Assembly: GCA_016282685.1 (NCBI GenBank)
Contig: JAEELM010000025.1
Coordinates: forward strand, 1 to 64,000
Source: Elusimicrobiaceae bacterium
Lineage (GTDB): Bacteria; Elusimicrobiota; Elusimicrobia; Elusimicrobiales; Elusimicrobiaceae
Length of the DNA stretch: 64,000 bases
Direction of reading: 5' to 3'
Below, piece by piece: positions 42,483-51,279 of this stretch. Every line of letters starts with the position of its first letter. Position 1 is the first letter of the stretch. Below the pieces are notes generated by a model. That model was given only the letters and a program-made list of their open reading frames with translations. It made no database searches and was not told the DNA's origin. The position numbers and the translations under genes are program-made.

Positions 42483-42491
42483 TGATATAAT
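42483..42491 (+). promoter_or_regulatory. Extended -10 promoter of tRNA-Ser
   Basis: TGATATAAT (TG-n-TATAAT, TATAAT at 42486-42491), 28 bases upstream of the mature tRNA 5' end. TTCCCG 17 bases upstream is a weak -35. Confidence 0.6.
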
Positions 42492-42519
42492 AGTCTTAGA
42501 CAATAAAACCGCGTTTATT

Positions 42520-42606
42520 GGAGAGGTGGCCGAGCGGTTTAAGGCACAGTCCTGGAAAGACTGCATACGGGAAACCGTATCGAGAGTTCGAATCTCTCCC
42601 TCTCCG
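42520..42606 (+). tRNA. tRNA-Ser (anticodon GGA)
   Basis: 87 bases. Acceptor GGAGAGG pairs with CCTCTCC plus discriminator G; D-arm GGCCGAGCGGTTTAAGGC; anticodon stem CAGTC/GACTG with loop containing GGA; long class II variable arm TACGG-GAAA-CCGTA; T-arm GAGAG-TTCGAAT-CTCTC. CCA is not encoded (TAT follows). Confidence 0.96.
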
Positions 42607-42615
42607 TATGAATTT

Positions 42616-42641
42616 AAAAAGCACCCGTTAGGGTGCTTTTT
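42616..42641 (+). terminator. Terminator after tRNA-Ser
   Basis: GCACCC (42621-42626) pairs with GGGTGC (42631-42636), loop GTTA, extended by A5/T5 flanks. T5 tract directly follows. Just touches the end of the converging gene. Confidence 0.9.
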
Positions 42642-43264
42642 CATATTTCTTCCTTCATCCTACAGTAAACCTGCTTTTCTCGTGCTTGGCGTACTAGGGA
42701 TAGAATAAAATCAAATTCCTTCTTTGGTAAATCTGGGAAGCAAAGAGGGCGGGGCCCCTTGTTAAGATATTTTTTAGGAAAAATCCGCCGGAATATTTTT
42801 TCAGGCACAATATCCTCTACGAATAATGTCCTTCCCCAAAAACTTTTCTTTCCACGGATAGGGTACTGTAGATACGGCACACAAAGGGATTTTCCTACCC
42901 CGTCCGTTATAAACAATGCATCCTGGCATATACTTAATTTTACTCTGACTCCGAATCTCCCCGTTATGAGCCCATGTACGTGCAATCGAACAAAAATTTC
43001 TTTCAAAGGAGAACTATATTTCTTTCTTAATTCTTGATATTCTTCAGTAAAAAGGAGTTTTTCCAAGTCATGTCCATTTTCTGTTCCCCATTTACCGGCA
43101 TAATAAAAAGCGCAAAACAACGTTGTATAAATAACCCCAAAAAACGCTCCAAAAATCAATACTATGTGCCTAAAATTGGGGGATATGGCACGATATTCCC
43201 CCATCCATACAGCTAAAAATCCTACACAAAATATTAGATATAAAACGATTAATATCTTTTTCAT
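42641..43264 (-). CDS. Two-helix membrane protein with cytoplasmic domain
   Basis: 207 residues: two membrane helices (about 5-22 and 33-55) then a hydrophilic, mostly beta-looking domain (VRLHVHGLI...VKLSICQDALFITDG) rich in Lys, Phe and Cys. The arrangement recalls small membrane proteins with a PH-like or YcxB-like domain, but I cannot assign it. CGGAG is about nine bases before the ATG and TATAAT further upstream, so it has a normal leader. Monocistronic. Confidence 0.72.
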   Translation of the reverse strand: MKKILIVLYLIFCVGFLAVWMGEYRAISPNFRHIVLIFGAFFGVIYTTLFCAFYYAGKWGTENGHDLEKLLFTEEYQELRKKYSSPLKEIFVRLHVHGLITGRFGVRVKLSICQDALFITDGVGKSLCVPYLQYPIRGKKSFWGRTLFVEDIVPEKIFRRIFPKKYLNKGPRPLCFPDLPKKEFDFILSLVRQAREKQVYCRMKEEI

Positions 43265-43375
43265 ATCAGTATTCTCCGTTACACATTATAACAATTATTC
43301 CTTTCAAAAATAGTAAAATATAAATAGGTTACGCGTGAAGTCACATCACGCAATTTTAAAGACCGAGGAAGAATT

Positions 43376-46087
43376 ATGTTACCCAAAGCGTATGAACCGC
43401 AAGAAGTAGAAAAAAAACTCGCCGAAAAATGGCAAAATGCACATCTTTTCGCTGCTAAGACCGATAAAAATAAAAAACCTTTTGTTATCGTTATTCCCCC
43501 GCCAAACATTACCGGGGTACTACACATGGGGCATGCCCTTAACAACACGTTGCAAGACGTACTCATTCGGTCCCACCGTATGTTTGGGGAAGAAGCCCTG
43601 TGGGTGCCGGGTACGGACCACGGCGGTATTGCTACACAAAACGTCATTGAAAAGAAATTGGCTAAAGAACAACATAAATCCCGTCATGATTTAGGCCGCG
43701 AAGAATTTGTAAAAACCGTCTGGAATTGGTACGACGAATGCGGTAATGCCATTTTTACACAATTTCGTAAAATGGGTTGGGCACTGGACCTCTCCGACAT
43801 ACGCTTTACCATGGACGAAAAGCGCGCACAAGCTGTATTTGAATGTTTCAAACAATGGTGGGAGAAAAAATATATTTATCGCGGCAAACGCCTTATTAAC
43901 TGGTGTGTACGGTGCTCCACAGCTCTTTCCGATATTGAAGTAGAACATGAACAACACGCCGGCAAACTCTGGCACTTGCGCTACAAAGGAGAAGACGGAA
44001 GTGAGGGTATTATTATCGCTACTACCCGTCCGGAAACCATTTACGCTGACGCAGCTATTGCCGTTAACCCCAAAGATGAACGCTTTAAAAATTTAGTCGG
44101 CAAGAAGGTAATTATTCCGCTGGCTAACCGCGCAATTCCAATTATTGCCGATGAAGCCGTGGAAATGGAATTTGGAACGGGCGCCCTCAAAATCACTCCG
44201 GCGCACGACGCCACAGACTATGAAGTGGGCAAACGCCACAACTTACCGATTATGACCGTCATTAACGACAAAGGCAAGATGATTAACTGCCCGGAAAAAT
44301 ATCTGGGCATGGACCGCGAAGTCTGCCGCAAAGAAACGGTAAAAGATTTGGAAGAAGCCGGACTGCTTATTAAAGAAGAAAAATACAATAACGCCGTTTC
44401 CACTTGCTACCGCTGCCATAGTGCCATTGAACCGTTTATGAGCGAACAATGGTTCGTAAAAATGGATAAACTGGCCGCACCGGCTATCAAGGCCGCCGAA
44501 ACGGGCGAACTGCAATTTCACCCGGCCAGTTGGAAAACTCCTTTTGTAAATTGGCTCAAAAACCTACAAGATTGGTGTATTTCCCGTCAAATTTGGTGGG
44601 GGCACCGCATCCCCGTTTGGTATTGCCGCGAATGTAGCAAGAACGGACTTACATTTGCCAAAGACCAACAAGGTAAAGAACAACTGACCAAAGTTTCATT
44701 TGAAGACGGAGCCAAACCGATTGTTTCTTTTAATAAACCTGCCCAGTGTCCGCATTGCCACGGCCACGATTTGGTACAAGATCCCGACGTACTCGATACG
44801 TGGTTTTCCTCCTCTCTCTGGCCAATGTCCGTTTTCGGTTGGCCAGAAAATACCCCCGATATGCAGTATTTCTACCCCTCTTCTACGCTCGTTACCGGGT
44901 ATGAAATTCTCTATCTGTGGGTAGCACGCATGGTAATGACGGGGCTTGATTTCACGGGAAAACTACCGTTCAAAGATGTGTATTTAAACGGAATTGTCCG
45001 CGATAAATCCGGTCAGAAAATGTCCAAATCCAAAGGCAATGTTATTGATCCGCTAGATATGACCGCCAAATACGGTACAGACGCAGTGCGTTTTTCCTTG
45101 TTGATGCAAGCTGTGCCCGGTAAAGATATTCCATATTCGGAAGATAGCATTACAGGTGCACGCAATTTTTGTAATAAACTCTATAATGCTTCACGCTTCA
45201 TTTTGATGAATATGCAAGGCATTAACGGCCCGCTGTCCATGCCGGAAAAAGTAACCGAACTGGCCGACGTGTGGATTCTGGATCGCTTTGCCACCGCCAT
45301 CAAAACAGCACGGGAAGGGATCAAAAATTATAACTTGGCCCTTACTGCCAATACGCTCTATCACTTCTTGTGGGATGATTTCTGCGATTGGTATATTGAA
45401 CTTGCCAAACAACGTTTTCAAACAGCGGAAAAAGAGAAGGTAATGGCCTTATGTGTACATATTTTATACGAAACACTCAAGGCATTACATCCTCTCATTC
45501 CGTTTGTTACAGAAGAAATTGCCACTTCATTGAAACCGTTTGTCGGAACAACGGAAGAATTTTTACTCAATGAAAAGTATCCGGAGTGCAATGCTTCTTG
45601 GTTCAATGCAGACGCACAAGCAAAAATGACAGTCATTCAAGGGGTTACCAAAGAAATTCGCACCATCCGTGCACAATTTAACGTTCCCCCCACTCTTAAA
45701 ATTACAACTGTTGTTTCTGCCAAGAATGAAGCAGATTTAGATACAGTAAAATCGTATGAAGATTACATCAAATTAATGACAAAGACCGATACGCTTACTG
45801 TGGGAATTAATCAAGCTAAACCCAGACAAACGGCCACTGCTACTTTTGATAAATTAACAATTTATGTGCCGCTTACCGGCCTGATAGATTTTGATAAAGA
45901 ACGCAAACGTTTGGAAAAAGAAATTACGCTCGCCAATGCAAATATTGTTTCACGCGAAGCACGTTTAAAACAGGAAAATTTCCTGAAACATGCCCCGCAA
46001 GAGCAAATTGATAAAACCCGGGGAGAGTTGGCTGCCGCACAATTAGCATTAGCGCAAGCACAATCCTCGTTAGAGGATTTGAAATGA
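43376..46087 (+). CDS. valS: Valyl-tRNA synthetase
   Basis: 903 residues, class I synthetase charging tRNA-Val. NITGVLHMGHA has the HIGH motif (HMGH); WVPGTDHGGIATQ; CP1 editing domain with TTRPETIYAD; KMSKSKGNVIDP; anticodon-binding domain; C-terminal coiled coil (about 835-903) typical of ValS. Full length. GAGGAAG six bases before the ATG. Its stop overlaps the next ATG (ATGA), so the peptidase T-like gene and rdgB are in the same transcript. Confidence 0.98.
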   Translation: MLPKAYEPQEVEKKLAEKWQNAHLFAAKTDKNKKPFVIVIPPPNITGVLHMGHALNNTLQDVLIRSHRMFGEEALWVPGTDHGGIATQNVIEKKLAKEQHKSRHDLGREEFVKTVWNWYDECGNAIFTQFRKMGWALDLSDIRFTMDEKRAQAVFECFKQWWEKKYIYRGKRLINWCVRCSTALSDIEVEHEQHAGKLWHLRYKGEDGSEGIIIATTRPETIYADAAIAVNPKDERFKNLVGKKVIIPLANRAIPIIADEAVEMEFGTGALKITPAHDATDYEVGKRHNLPIMTVINDKGKMINCPEKYLGMDREVCRKETVKDLEEAGLLIKEEKYNNAVSTCYRCHSAIEPFMSEQWFVKMDKLAAPAIKAAETGELQFHPASWKTPFVNWLKNLQDWCISRQIWWGHRIPVWYCRECSKNGLTFAKDQQGKEQLTKVSFEDGAKPIVSFNKPAQCPHCHGHDLVQDPDVLDTWFSSSLWPMSVFGWPENTPDMQYFYPSSTLVTGYEILYLWVARMVMTGLDFTGKLPFKDVYLNGIVRDKSGQKMSKSKGNVIDPLDMTAKYGTDAVRFSLLMQAVPGKDIPYSEDSITGARNFCNKLYNASRFILMNMQGINGPLSMPEKVTELADVWILDRFATAIKTAREGIKNYNLALTANTLYHFLWDDFCDWYIELAKQRFQTAEKEKVMALCVHILYETLKALHPLIPFVTEEIATSLKPFVGTTEEFLLNEKYPECNASWFNADAQAKMTVIQGVTKEIRTIRAQFNVPPTLKITTVVSAKNEADLDTVKSYEDYIKLMTKTDTLTVGINQAKPRQTATATFDKLTIYVPLTGLIDFDKERKRLEKEITLANANIVSREARLKQENFLKHAPQEQIDKTRGELAAAQLALAQAQSSLEDLK

Positions 46088-47388
46088 TACCCTGCAAACA
46101 TTTCTTGCTAATCACAAGCGGGATTCTTTGCCCGCTTGTACTTGCAGCACAAAACCTAGATTGGAAAACAGCCGCTTCTTATACTAAAAAGCCGGTTAAA
46201 GCCAGTCTAACTTCTCGTTTAACTAGTTATGTGAAACAAGATACAAACACATCGGCAGAACAACTGAAATTTGCGAAAGCACTCCTTAAAGAACTGCGGC
46301 GGTATGGGTTATCCGGCACACAAGAAAAGAATGGTTTAGTACAAGTAAAAATTCCTTCCAACATCAAGGGAAATGTTCCGGAAGTTGTATTTATCGCCCG
46401 TACAGATGCTTCCGCTACCGCTGTTTCACCGCAAATCCATGAAAATTATAAGGGAGGAGAAATTGCTATACAAGCTTCTCCCCGTTTTGCATTGGATATT
46501 TACAATGCCCCACAATTAACGCGCGCTTACGGGCATGATTTATTAACTGCTTCCGGGCAAAACACCCTGGGAACCAGTACCAAAGCCGGGGCAACCATTG
46601 CCATGGAAATTGCCCGTTTTCTAGATGAACATCCTTCTGTTTCGCACGGACCCATTACTTTGTTGTTTGTACCGGGACAAGCCGGATTAAAAACCTTGCT
46701 AGATAAAAAACCAAATACTCCCTATATATATACTTTGGAAGGAACGCAAAAAGGGGAATTATCTAATCAAATTTTTAATATTCAACGCTTTGATATCAAT
46801 TTTGAAGGAAACCGGCAAGTCGCATTGGGAGATGCTATTAATTCCGCATTTGCTGACAATCTACTCATTGCGTCGGATTTTCATTCACTCCTTCCGAGGG
46901 CTAACCGCCCGGAAACCACTTCTGGAGATAAAGGCTTTATCTATGTGGACACCATTGAACACACGGGCGATCATACCCATATTTCCGGGGAAATACAAGC
47001 TTTCTCAGAAGAAGAAATGCAACGGTTAACCGCTGAAGTTACCCGTGCCTTTACCACCGTCAAAGCCATGCATCACAAAGCAAAAGATTTTTCGCTTTCC
47101 TGGAAAGAAGAACAAAAAAATTTAGCATCTGAACAAGCAGACCAAGCTCTGCTCCTTGCAGAAAAGGCCATGCAGAAAGAAGAAATATCTTCTAAACGCA
47201 TCCCCACGCGTATTCCCAATAGTGCAGCCTTGCTAGCCGCCGGCAATTGGCCTATTGTCACATTATTTACAGGCCATTACAACGACAATACCCAGTATGA
47301 ATATGCCGACTTGGATGAAATGGAAGCTTCTTTCCGTACTGCTATGCAAATTTTAACCCAAGTCTCTATTCCAGAGAAGAATGATTAA
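46084..47388 (+). CDS. Exported peptidase T (M20B) homologue lacking metal ligands
   Basis: 434 residues aligning along its length with cytosolic tripeptidase PepT: NPQIVENYRGGDIAL becomes SPQIHENYKGGEIAI, and LLGADDKAG becomes TLGTSTKAG. It differs in two ways. It has a signal peptide (cleavage near LAA-QN, about 22). And every metal-binding position appears lost or changed: the His of H-x-D is Arg106; the bridging Asp region is Ser165-Thr166; the Glu pair is Gln199-Ala200; the second-metal Asp is Glu219; and the C-terminal His is Asn in HYNDNTQYE. Most likely a non-enzymatic, periplasmic peptide-binding or scaffold protein. The reading frame is intact, so it is not a decaying pseudogene. 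Confidence 0.82.
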   Translation: MIPCKHFLLITSGILCPLVLAAQNLDWKTAASYTKKPVKASLTSRLTSYVKQDTNTSAEQLKFAKALLKELRRYGLSGTQEKNGLVQVKIPSNIKGNVPEVVFIARTDASATAVSPQIHENYKGGEIAIQASPRFALDIYNAPQLTRAYGHDLLTASGQNTLGTSTKAGATIAMEIARFLDEHPSVSHGPITLLFVPGQAGLKTLLDKKPNTPYIYTLEGTQKGELSNQIFNIQRFDINFEGNRQVALGDAINSAFADNLLIASDFHSLLPRANRPETTSGDKGFIYVDTIEHTGDHTHISGEIQAFSEEEMQRLTAEVTRAFTTVKAMHHKAKDFSLSWKEEQKNLASEQADQALLLAEKAMQKEEISSKRIPTRIPNSAALLAAGNWPIVTLFTGHYNDNTQYEYADLDEMEASFRTAMQILTQVSIPEKND

Positions 47389-47389
47389 A

Positions 47390-47998
47390 ATGCAGATTGT
47401 TATCGCTACAGAGAATTTACACAAACTTAATGAGTTGCAAGCTATTTTGCCTTCCTCTTTCCCGGATGGATCTTCTATAATCTACACAGGAATGCAATCA
47501 TTTTCTCTTACACTCCCGCCGGAAACAGGCACCTCTCTTCAAGAAAACGCCCAACTGAAAGCCGTATATGTAGCCCGGCAAACAGGTCTTCCGGCAATTT
47601 CTGACGATACAGGTTTGGAAGTGGATTTTTTGAATGGAGCCCCCGGCATTTATACAGCCCGTTACGCAGGAGAACACGGCAATGCACAGGCCAACAATCA
47701 AAAACTCTTAGCAGCACTCAAAGATGTGCCCATGCCCCAACGAACCGCCCGTTTTCGCACGGTAGCTTGCCTGGCTTATCCCAACGGCAAAACGGTTCTT
47801 TTTGAAGGAACGGCGGAAGGACATATTGCTCAGTCTTACTCCGGCAAAAATGGTTTTGGATACGATCCCATCTTTATTGTAACCGCAACCAACAAAACTT
47901 TTGCACAAATGTCGCCTGAAGAAAAAAACGCACTGAGCCACCGTGCCCGTGCGTTTAAAAAACTAGCCCAATATGTAAAAGAAAACCCCACCTTTTAG
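47390..47998 (+). CDS. rdgB: Non-canonical purine NTP pyrophosphatase (RdgB/HAM1)
   Basis: About 202 residues. Hydrolyses dITP, XTP and similar to monophosphates. IVIATENLHKLNEL (T/SxxxxK-type N-terminal motif), SDDTGLEVDFLNGAPGIYTARYAG, and the C-terminal KNGFGYDPIF and LSHRARAF are the signature. ATG 47390 chosen (MQIVIAT); an ATG three codons earlier overlaps the stop of the preceding gene. The stop lies inside the terminator stem. Confidence 0.96.
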   Translation: MQIVIATENLHKLNELQAILPSSFPDGSSIIYTGMQSFSLTLPPETGTSLQENAQLKAVYVARQTGLPAISDDTGLEVDFLNGAPGIYTARYAGEHGNAQANNQKLLAALKDVPMPQRTARFRTVACLAYPNGKTVLFEGTAEGHIAQSYSGKNGFGYDPIFIVTATNKTFAQMSPEEKNALSHRARAFKKLAQYVKENPTF

Positions 47999-48006
47999 TG
48001 GGGTTT
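47983..48006. terminator. Terminator overlapping the rdgB stop codon
   Basis: 9-bp stem AAACCCCAC/GTGGGGTTT (47983-47991 with 47998-48006) followed by GTTTTT. The left arm encodes the last residues of RdgB. It may also act on the converging prepilin peptidase gene that ends at 48011. Confidence 0.85.
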
Positions 48007-48010
48007 GTTT

Positions 48011-48793
48011 TTAAAATTCAATTACCAACATTGCCGGAGTAATAAGATACCATAAATTTACTGCGGCAGCCAAACTTAAACTAGGTCCAAATGGAATAGC
48101 ATCCGAACCTTTCTTTCCTTTCCAAATCATCAAAATTAATGCGTTAACAAGGCCAAAGAAAGATCCTATGATAATCGTTGTGATAACCCCTCTCCAGCCT
48201 AAAAATGCCCCCACACCAGCCATTAGTTTAATATCGCCTCCGCCCATAGCTTCTTTGCCAAAAATCCAGGTTCCCACCAGAGCAATCCCAAGCACACCGA
48301 AAAGGCCCACACCGGCCCCTAAAAATGAAGTTAACTCTTTTTCCCACCAAAGACCTTCAAAATAGGGATTGGCCCAAGCAAAAGCAATTCCTAATATTAA
48401 AAGTCCTATAGAAAAGCGGTCCGGAATAATCATTAATTGTAAATCAATGACCGATAGAATAATTAAAAAGTAAATCGCCGTCAACACAACAAAAGTCCAC
48501 AGAGAAAGGCCATAGCGGTACACAAATAACACGGTTGCCAACGCAGTCAGCAATTCTACGGCCTGATATTGAATGGAAATTTTTCCCTTACAATGACGGC
48601 ACTTTCCCAACAGGAACAAATAACTTAACAACGGAATATTGTCATACCACTTAATTGGTTGTCGGCAACGTGGGCAAAACGAAGCCGGCCACGCAATGGA
48701 TTTGTGGCGCGGAATACGGTAAATACACACATTAAAAAAACTACCAAATACCAAACCGAACAATCCTGCAAAAATCAAAATTAACGTCTGCAT
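48011..48793 (-). CDS. pilD: Prepilin leader peptidase/N-methyltransferase
   Basis: About 260 residues, polytopic. Processes type IV prepilins and pseudopilins. FGSFFNVCIYRIPRH, the two CxxC zinc pairs in CPRCRQPIKWYDN and CRHCKGKI, then catalytic aspartates in SVIDLQLMIIPD and GGGDIKLMAGVGAFLG (GxGD). ATG 48793 has TAGGAG four bases upstream; the open frame extends 13 codons beyond without a site. Directly behind a pilin gene (39 bases), which is a likely substrate. Confidence 0.95.
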   Translation of the reverse strand: MQTLILIFAGLFGLVFGSFFNVCIYRIPRHKSIAWPASFCPRCRQPIKWYDNIPLLSYLFLLGKCRHCKGKISIQYQAVELLTALATVLFVYRYGLSLWTFVVLTAIYFLIILSVIDLQLMIIPDRFSIGLLILGIAFAWANPYFEGLWWEKELTSFLGAGVGLFGVLGIALVGTWIFGKEAMGGGDIKLMAGVGAFLGWRGVITTIIIGSFFGLVNALILMIWKGKKGSDAIPFGPSLSLAAAVNLWYLITPAMLVIEF

Positions 48794-48832
48794 AATACTC
48801 CTATTTGTTAACAACCCGTTGATGACACACAA

Positions 48833-49249
48833 TTAATGCGACATCCACGCCTTCCCATAGCTATCTTCTGCATCTACATTTACAAAAAAGTCGCCAAATC
48901 GGGGATCGGAGGGATCGTTTACATAGGACCATCCCCCCTCATTAGTAAAACATTGTTCAAAATTCCCGACAGAGACATGATTGGAAGGAGTATATCCGGG
49001 TACCTGGGCTTGTGGTATTTTTTCCAAATATTGCGGAATAAGGCTGGTTAAATCATCCGTAGGATAAATCCCCTGGTGTTCGCCATAATAGGCCGCAATC
49101 GCACTGCGCACCTGGACCAACTTATGTTTTGTACTTCCTTCCTCGGCTTTATGCAATAACAACATAAATTTTGGAATGGTAAATCCCAAAAGCACAGCAA
49201 ACACTACCAACATTACTACAACTTCCGTTATTGTAAAGCCTTTTTTCAT
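48833..49249 (-). CDS. Type IV pilin-like protein
   Basis: 138 residues. Prepilin leader MKKG with cleavage before Phe and Glu at +5 (FTITEVVVMLVVFAVLLGF), then a globular domain with YYGEHQGIYPTDDL and one late Cys. Resembles GspG/pseudopilin-like proteins. Located between an M20 peptidase and pilD on the minus strand. Ribosome site GGGGG. Whether it forms a pilus or belongs to a secretion pseudopilus cannot be told. Confidence 0.9.
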   Translation of the reverse strand: MKKGFTITEVVVMLVVFAVLLGFTIPKFMLLLHKAEEGSTKHKLVQVRSAIAAYYGEHQGIYPTDDLTSLIPQYLEKIPQAQVPGYTPSNHVSVGNFEQCFTNEGGWSYVNDPSDPRFGDFFVNVDAEDSYGKAWMSH

Positions 49250-49257
49250 AGGTCCCC

Positions 49258-50487
49258 CTATTTTAAGTTCAATGCAATATAAGTAAATACTTTGGCATCT
49301 CCCAACGTATTTTTAATACTACTATATTCATTGGGTTGATGCGCCATATCATCTAATTTAGAAAACACAACTACCGGATAACCGGCATTGCGCAAAAAAG
49401 CTCCTACCGTTCCGCCACCTACACCCATCGCACGTGGATTGTTCTTATACACCATTTTGGCAGCTTGTTGGGTAAGTCTGATTAAATCATGCTTTTTATC
49501 CGTCGGTTTGGAAGATTCATTAATTAAATCTTCTACTTTTACTTTTACCTTGTATTTTTTCTCAATTTCTTTGTTCATTTTGGCAATTTCTGCCAATACC
49601 TGTGCATTGGAATAGCAAGGAAGTACCCGACAATCTAAGTAAAAAACATCCGTCCCCGGAATGGTGTTGACGTTAGGAACATTGGCCTCTTTTTTAGTAG
49701 GTTCAAAAGTACTGGTAGATTCCGGAGCAAACAATGCATCTTTTTTGTTAAATTTCTTATACAAATCCTCCAGTCTCACAATTAGATGTGCAGAAGCTCT
49801 ATGCGCATTGATCCCGGCATGTGGCGTAGAGGAATGAGTCTGTTTGCCGGAAACGGTAAATTTAAGCCATAACATATTCTTTTCGGCCACTTCTACCATT
49901 GTTCCTTTGGGATTTCCCCCATCAGGTACCATAAAAACATCTTCTTTTCCAAATAATTTGCCATGTTTTTTAATGATTTCTACGATACCATACTGGCTGC
50001 CGATTTCTTCGTCCGCATTAAGCAATAAAGCATAGTTACAAGGCGGGCGAATACCCAATTCCATCATGGCTTTTACAGCCAACAAACCTGAAACTAACCC
50101 TTGTTGATTGTCTTCAGAACCACGCCCATAAATTCTATCTCCTTTAACAACTGCTTTGAAAGGATCGGTTTTCCATAAATTCAAATCCCCTGGGGGAACT
50201 ACATCCAAATGGGCCATAACCCAAAATGTTTTTTGTTTATTCTTTCCGTAATATTTAGCAACAATATTCGGTCGAACGCCCCCTGTTGCCTTTGAATCTT
50301 TTACGTTAATAACAGATAATTCATCAAATTTCATTGTTTTTAAAACGGAAAGTAAATAATCAGCTTTTGCTTTTTCTCCCGCGCCACCCTCGTGCGGAGA
50401 TACGGCAGGGCAAGCAATCATATGTGTTTGCAAATCAATGACGGTATCTTTGTATGTATCAATTTTTTTAAATAATTCTTTCTGCAT
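49258..50487 (-). CDS. M20-family metallopeptidase (dipeptidase/deacylase)
   Basis: 409 residues, cytosolic (no signal). All M20 metal residues present: HLDVVPPGD (His, Asp), GRGSEDNQQG (Asp), ADEEIGS (Glu pair) and HQPNEY near the C-terminus; the dimerisation domain is inserted at about 190-310 (HSSTPHAGINAH). M20 members include dipeptidases, DapE and ArgE; the VGGGTVGAFLRNAG and PNEY region fits the peptidase type. AGGAAAA precedes the ATG. Follows the NIF3 gene by 14 bases. Confidence 0.93.
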   Translation of the reverse strand: MQKELFKKIDTYKDTVIDLQTHMIACPAVSPHEGGAGEKAKADYLLSVLKTMKFDELSVINVKDSKATGGVRPNIVAKYYGKNKQKTFWVMAHLDVVPPGDLNLWKTDPFKAVVKGDRIYGRGSEDNQQGLVSGLLAVKAMMELGIRPPCNYALLLNADEEIGSQYGIVEIIKKHGKLFGKEDVFMVPDGGNPKGTMVEVAEKNMLWLKFTVSGKQTHSSTPHAGINAHRASAHLIVRLEDLYKKFNKKDALFAPESTSTFEPTKKEANVPNVNTIPGTDVFYLDCRVLPCYSNAQVLAEIAKMNKEIEKKYKVKVKVEDLINESSKPTDKKHDLIRLTQQAAKMVYKNNPRAMGVGGGTVGAFLRNAGYPVVVFSKLDDMAHQPNEYSSIKNTLGDAKVFTYIALNLK

Positions 50488-50501
50488 TTTTCCTCCAAGC
50501 C

Positions 50502-51254
50502 CTATAACGGGTTTGCCACATCAATGAATTCGGTTTGTACGTCAAAACGCTTGGCTACTAAATCTTTCAGCGCGCGTACACCGGGTTTTTCGGAATTATA
50601 ATGGCCTAACGATACGCAGTTAATATGCCCTTCGCGACACCATTCTTGTACAGGCTCATCTAATGCACCGGTAATATAGAGGTCCAACTTGTCGTTAATA
50701 GCTTGCGGCAACATGCTATAAGCGCCACCGCTAACAATCCCAACAGATGCTATTTTCTCCGGTCCAAAAGCAAGCACTTTCGCTTGAGTTTGGCAAAAAT
50801 CTTCTAAGATTTTTACCAATTCTCCCAACGGACGAGAAGGAATACGGCCCGAAAAACCAATTAAATTGCCGTGATATTCCCCAAACGGCAGCGGTGTTCC
50901 CCCTCCGATAGCACGCATGAGGCACGCATTGTGCCCCACTACGGCATGCTTATCCAATGGCAAGTGGTAACCCGCTAAACCGATATTTTCTTTCAGTAAA
51001 AAGGCAATCCGCTCCTTAAACATCCCCGTAAGGGGCTGTTCCTGCCCCCATAACAGGCCATGGTGAACCACTATCAAATCCGCCCCTGCATACTGCGCTT
51101 GTTTGAACAATTCCATAGACGCAGATACGCCAAAAACAATCTTGTTAATTTTTTCTTTCCCTTCCACCTGCAAACCATTATGGCTTGCATCCGGGATATG
51201 GGCGATATCCAAATAGGTGTCCAAAAAATGGAGAACGTCTGCACAATTTACCAT
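50502..51254 (-). CDS. NIF3-like dinuclear metal protein (GTP cyclohydrolase I-like fold)
   Basis: 250 residues of the YbgI/NIF3 family, which form hexameric toroids with two metals per subunit; biological role unsettled. DASHNGLQVEG (about 22-32), DLIVVHHGLLWG (metal His), GYHLPLDKH, and the late SLGHYNSEKPGV. Length as in YbgI. The ATG has no ribosome site and lies only 25 bases from the divergent amidase ATG. First gene of nif3-M20-pilin-pilD. Confidence 0.92.
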   Translation of the reverse strand: MVNCADVLHFLDTYLDIAHIPDASHNGLQVEGKEKINKIVFGVSASMELFKQAQYAGADLIVVHHGLLWGQEQPLTGMFKERIAFLLKENIGLAGYHLPLDKHAVVGHNACLMRAIGGGTPLPFGEYHGNLIGFSGRIPSRPLGELVKILEDFCQTQAKVLAFGPEKIASVGIVSGGAYSMLPQAINDKLDLYITGALDEPVQEWCREGHINCVSLGHYNSEKPGVRALKDLVAKRFDVQTEFIDVANPL

Positions 51255-51279
51255 AGAATTATGTTATCATTTTATAAGA
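51255..51279. promoter_or_regulatory. 25-base divergent promoter region, both genes apparently leaderless
   Basis: The entire gap between the NIF3 and amidase start codons. Minus strand: TAACAT (51266-51261), six bases before the NIF3 ATG. Plus strand: TATCAT (51265-51270), nine bases before the amidase ATG; the boxes overlap. Both -35 regions would lie inside the coding sequence of the opposite gene. Neither gene has a Shine-Dalgarno. Confidence 0.5.
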
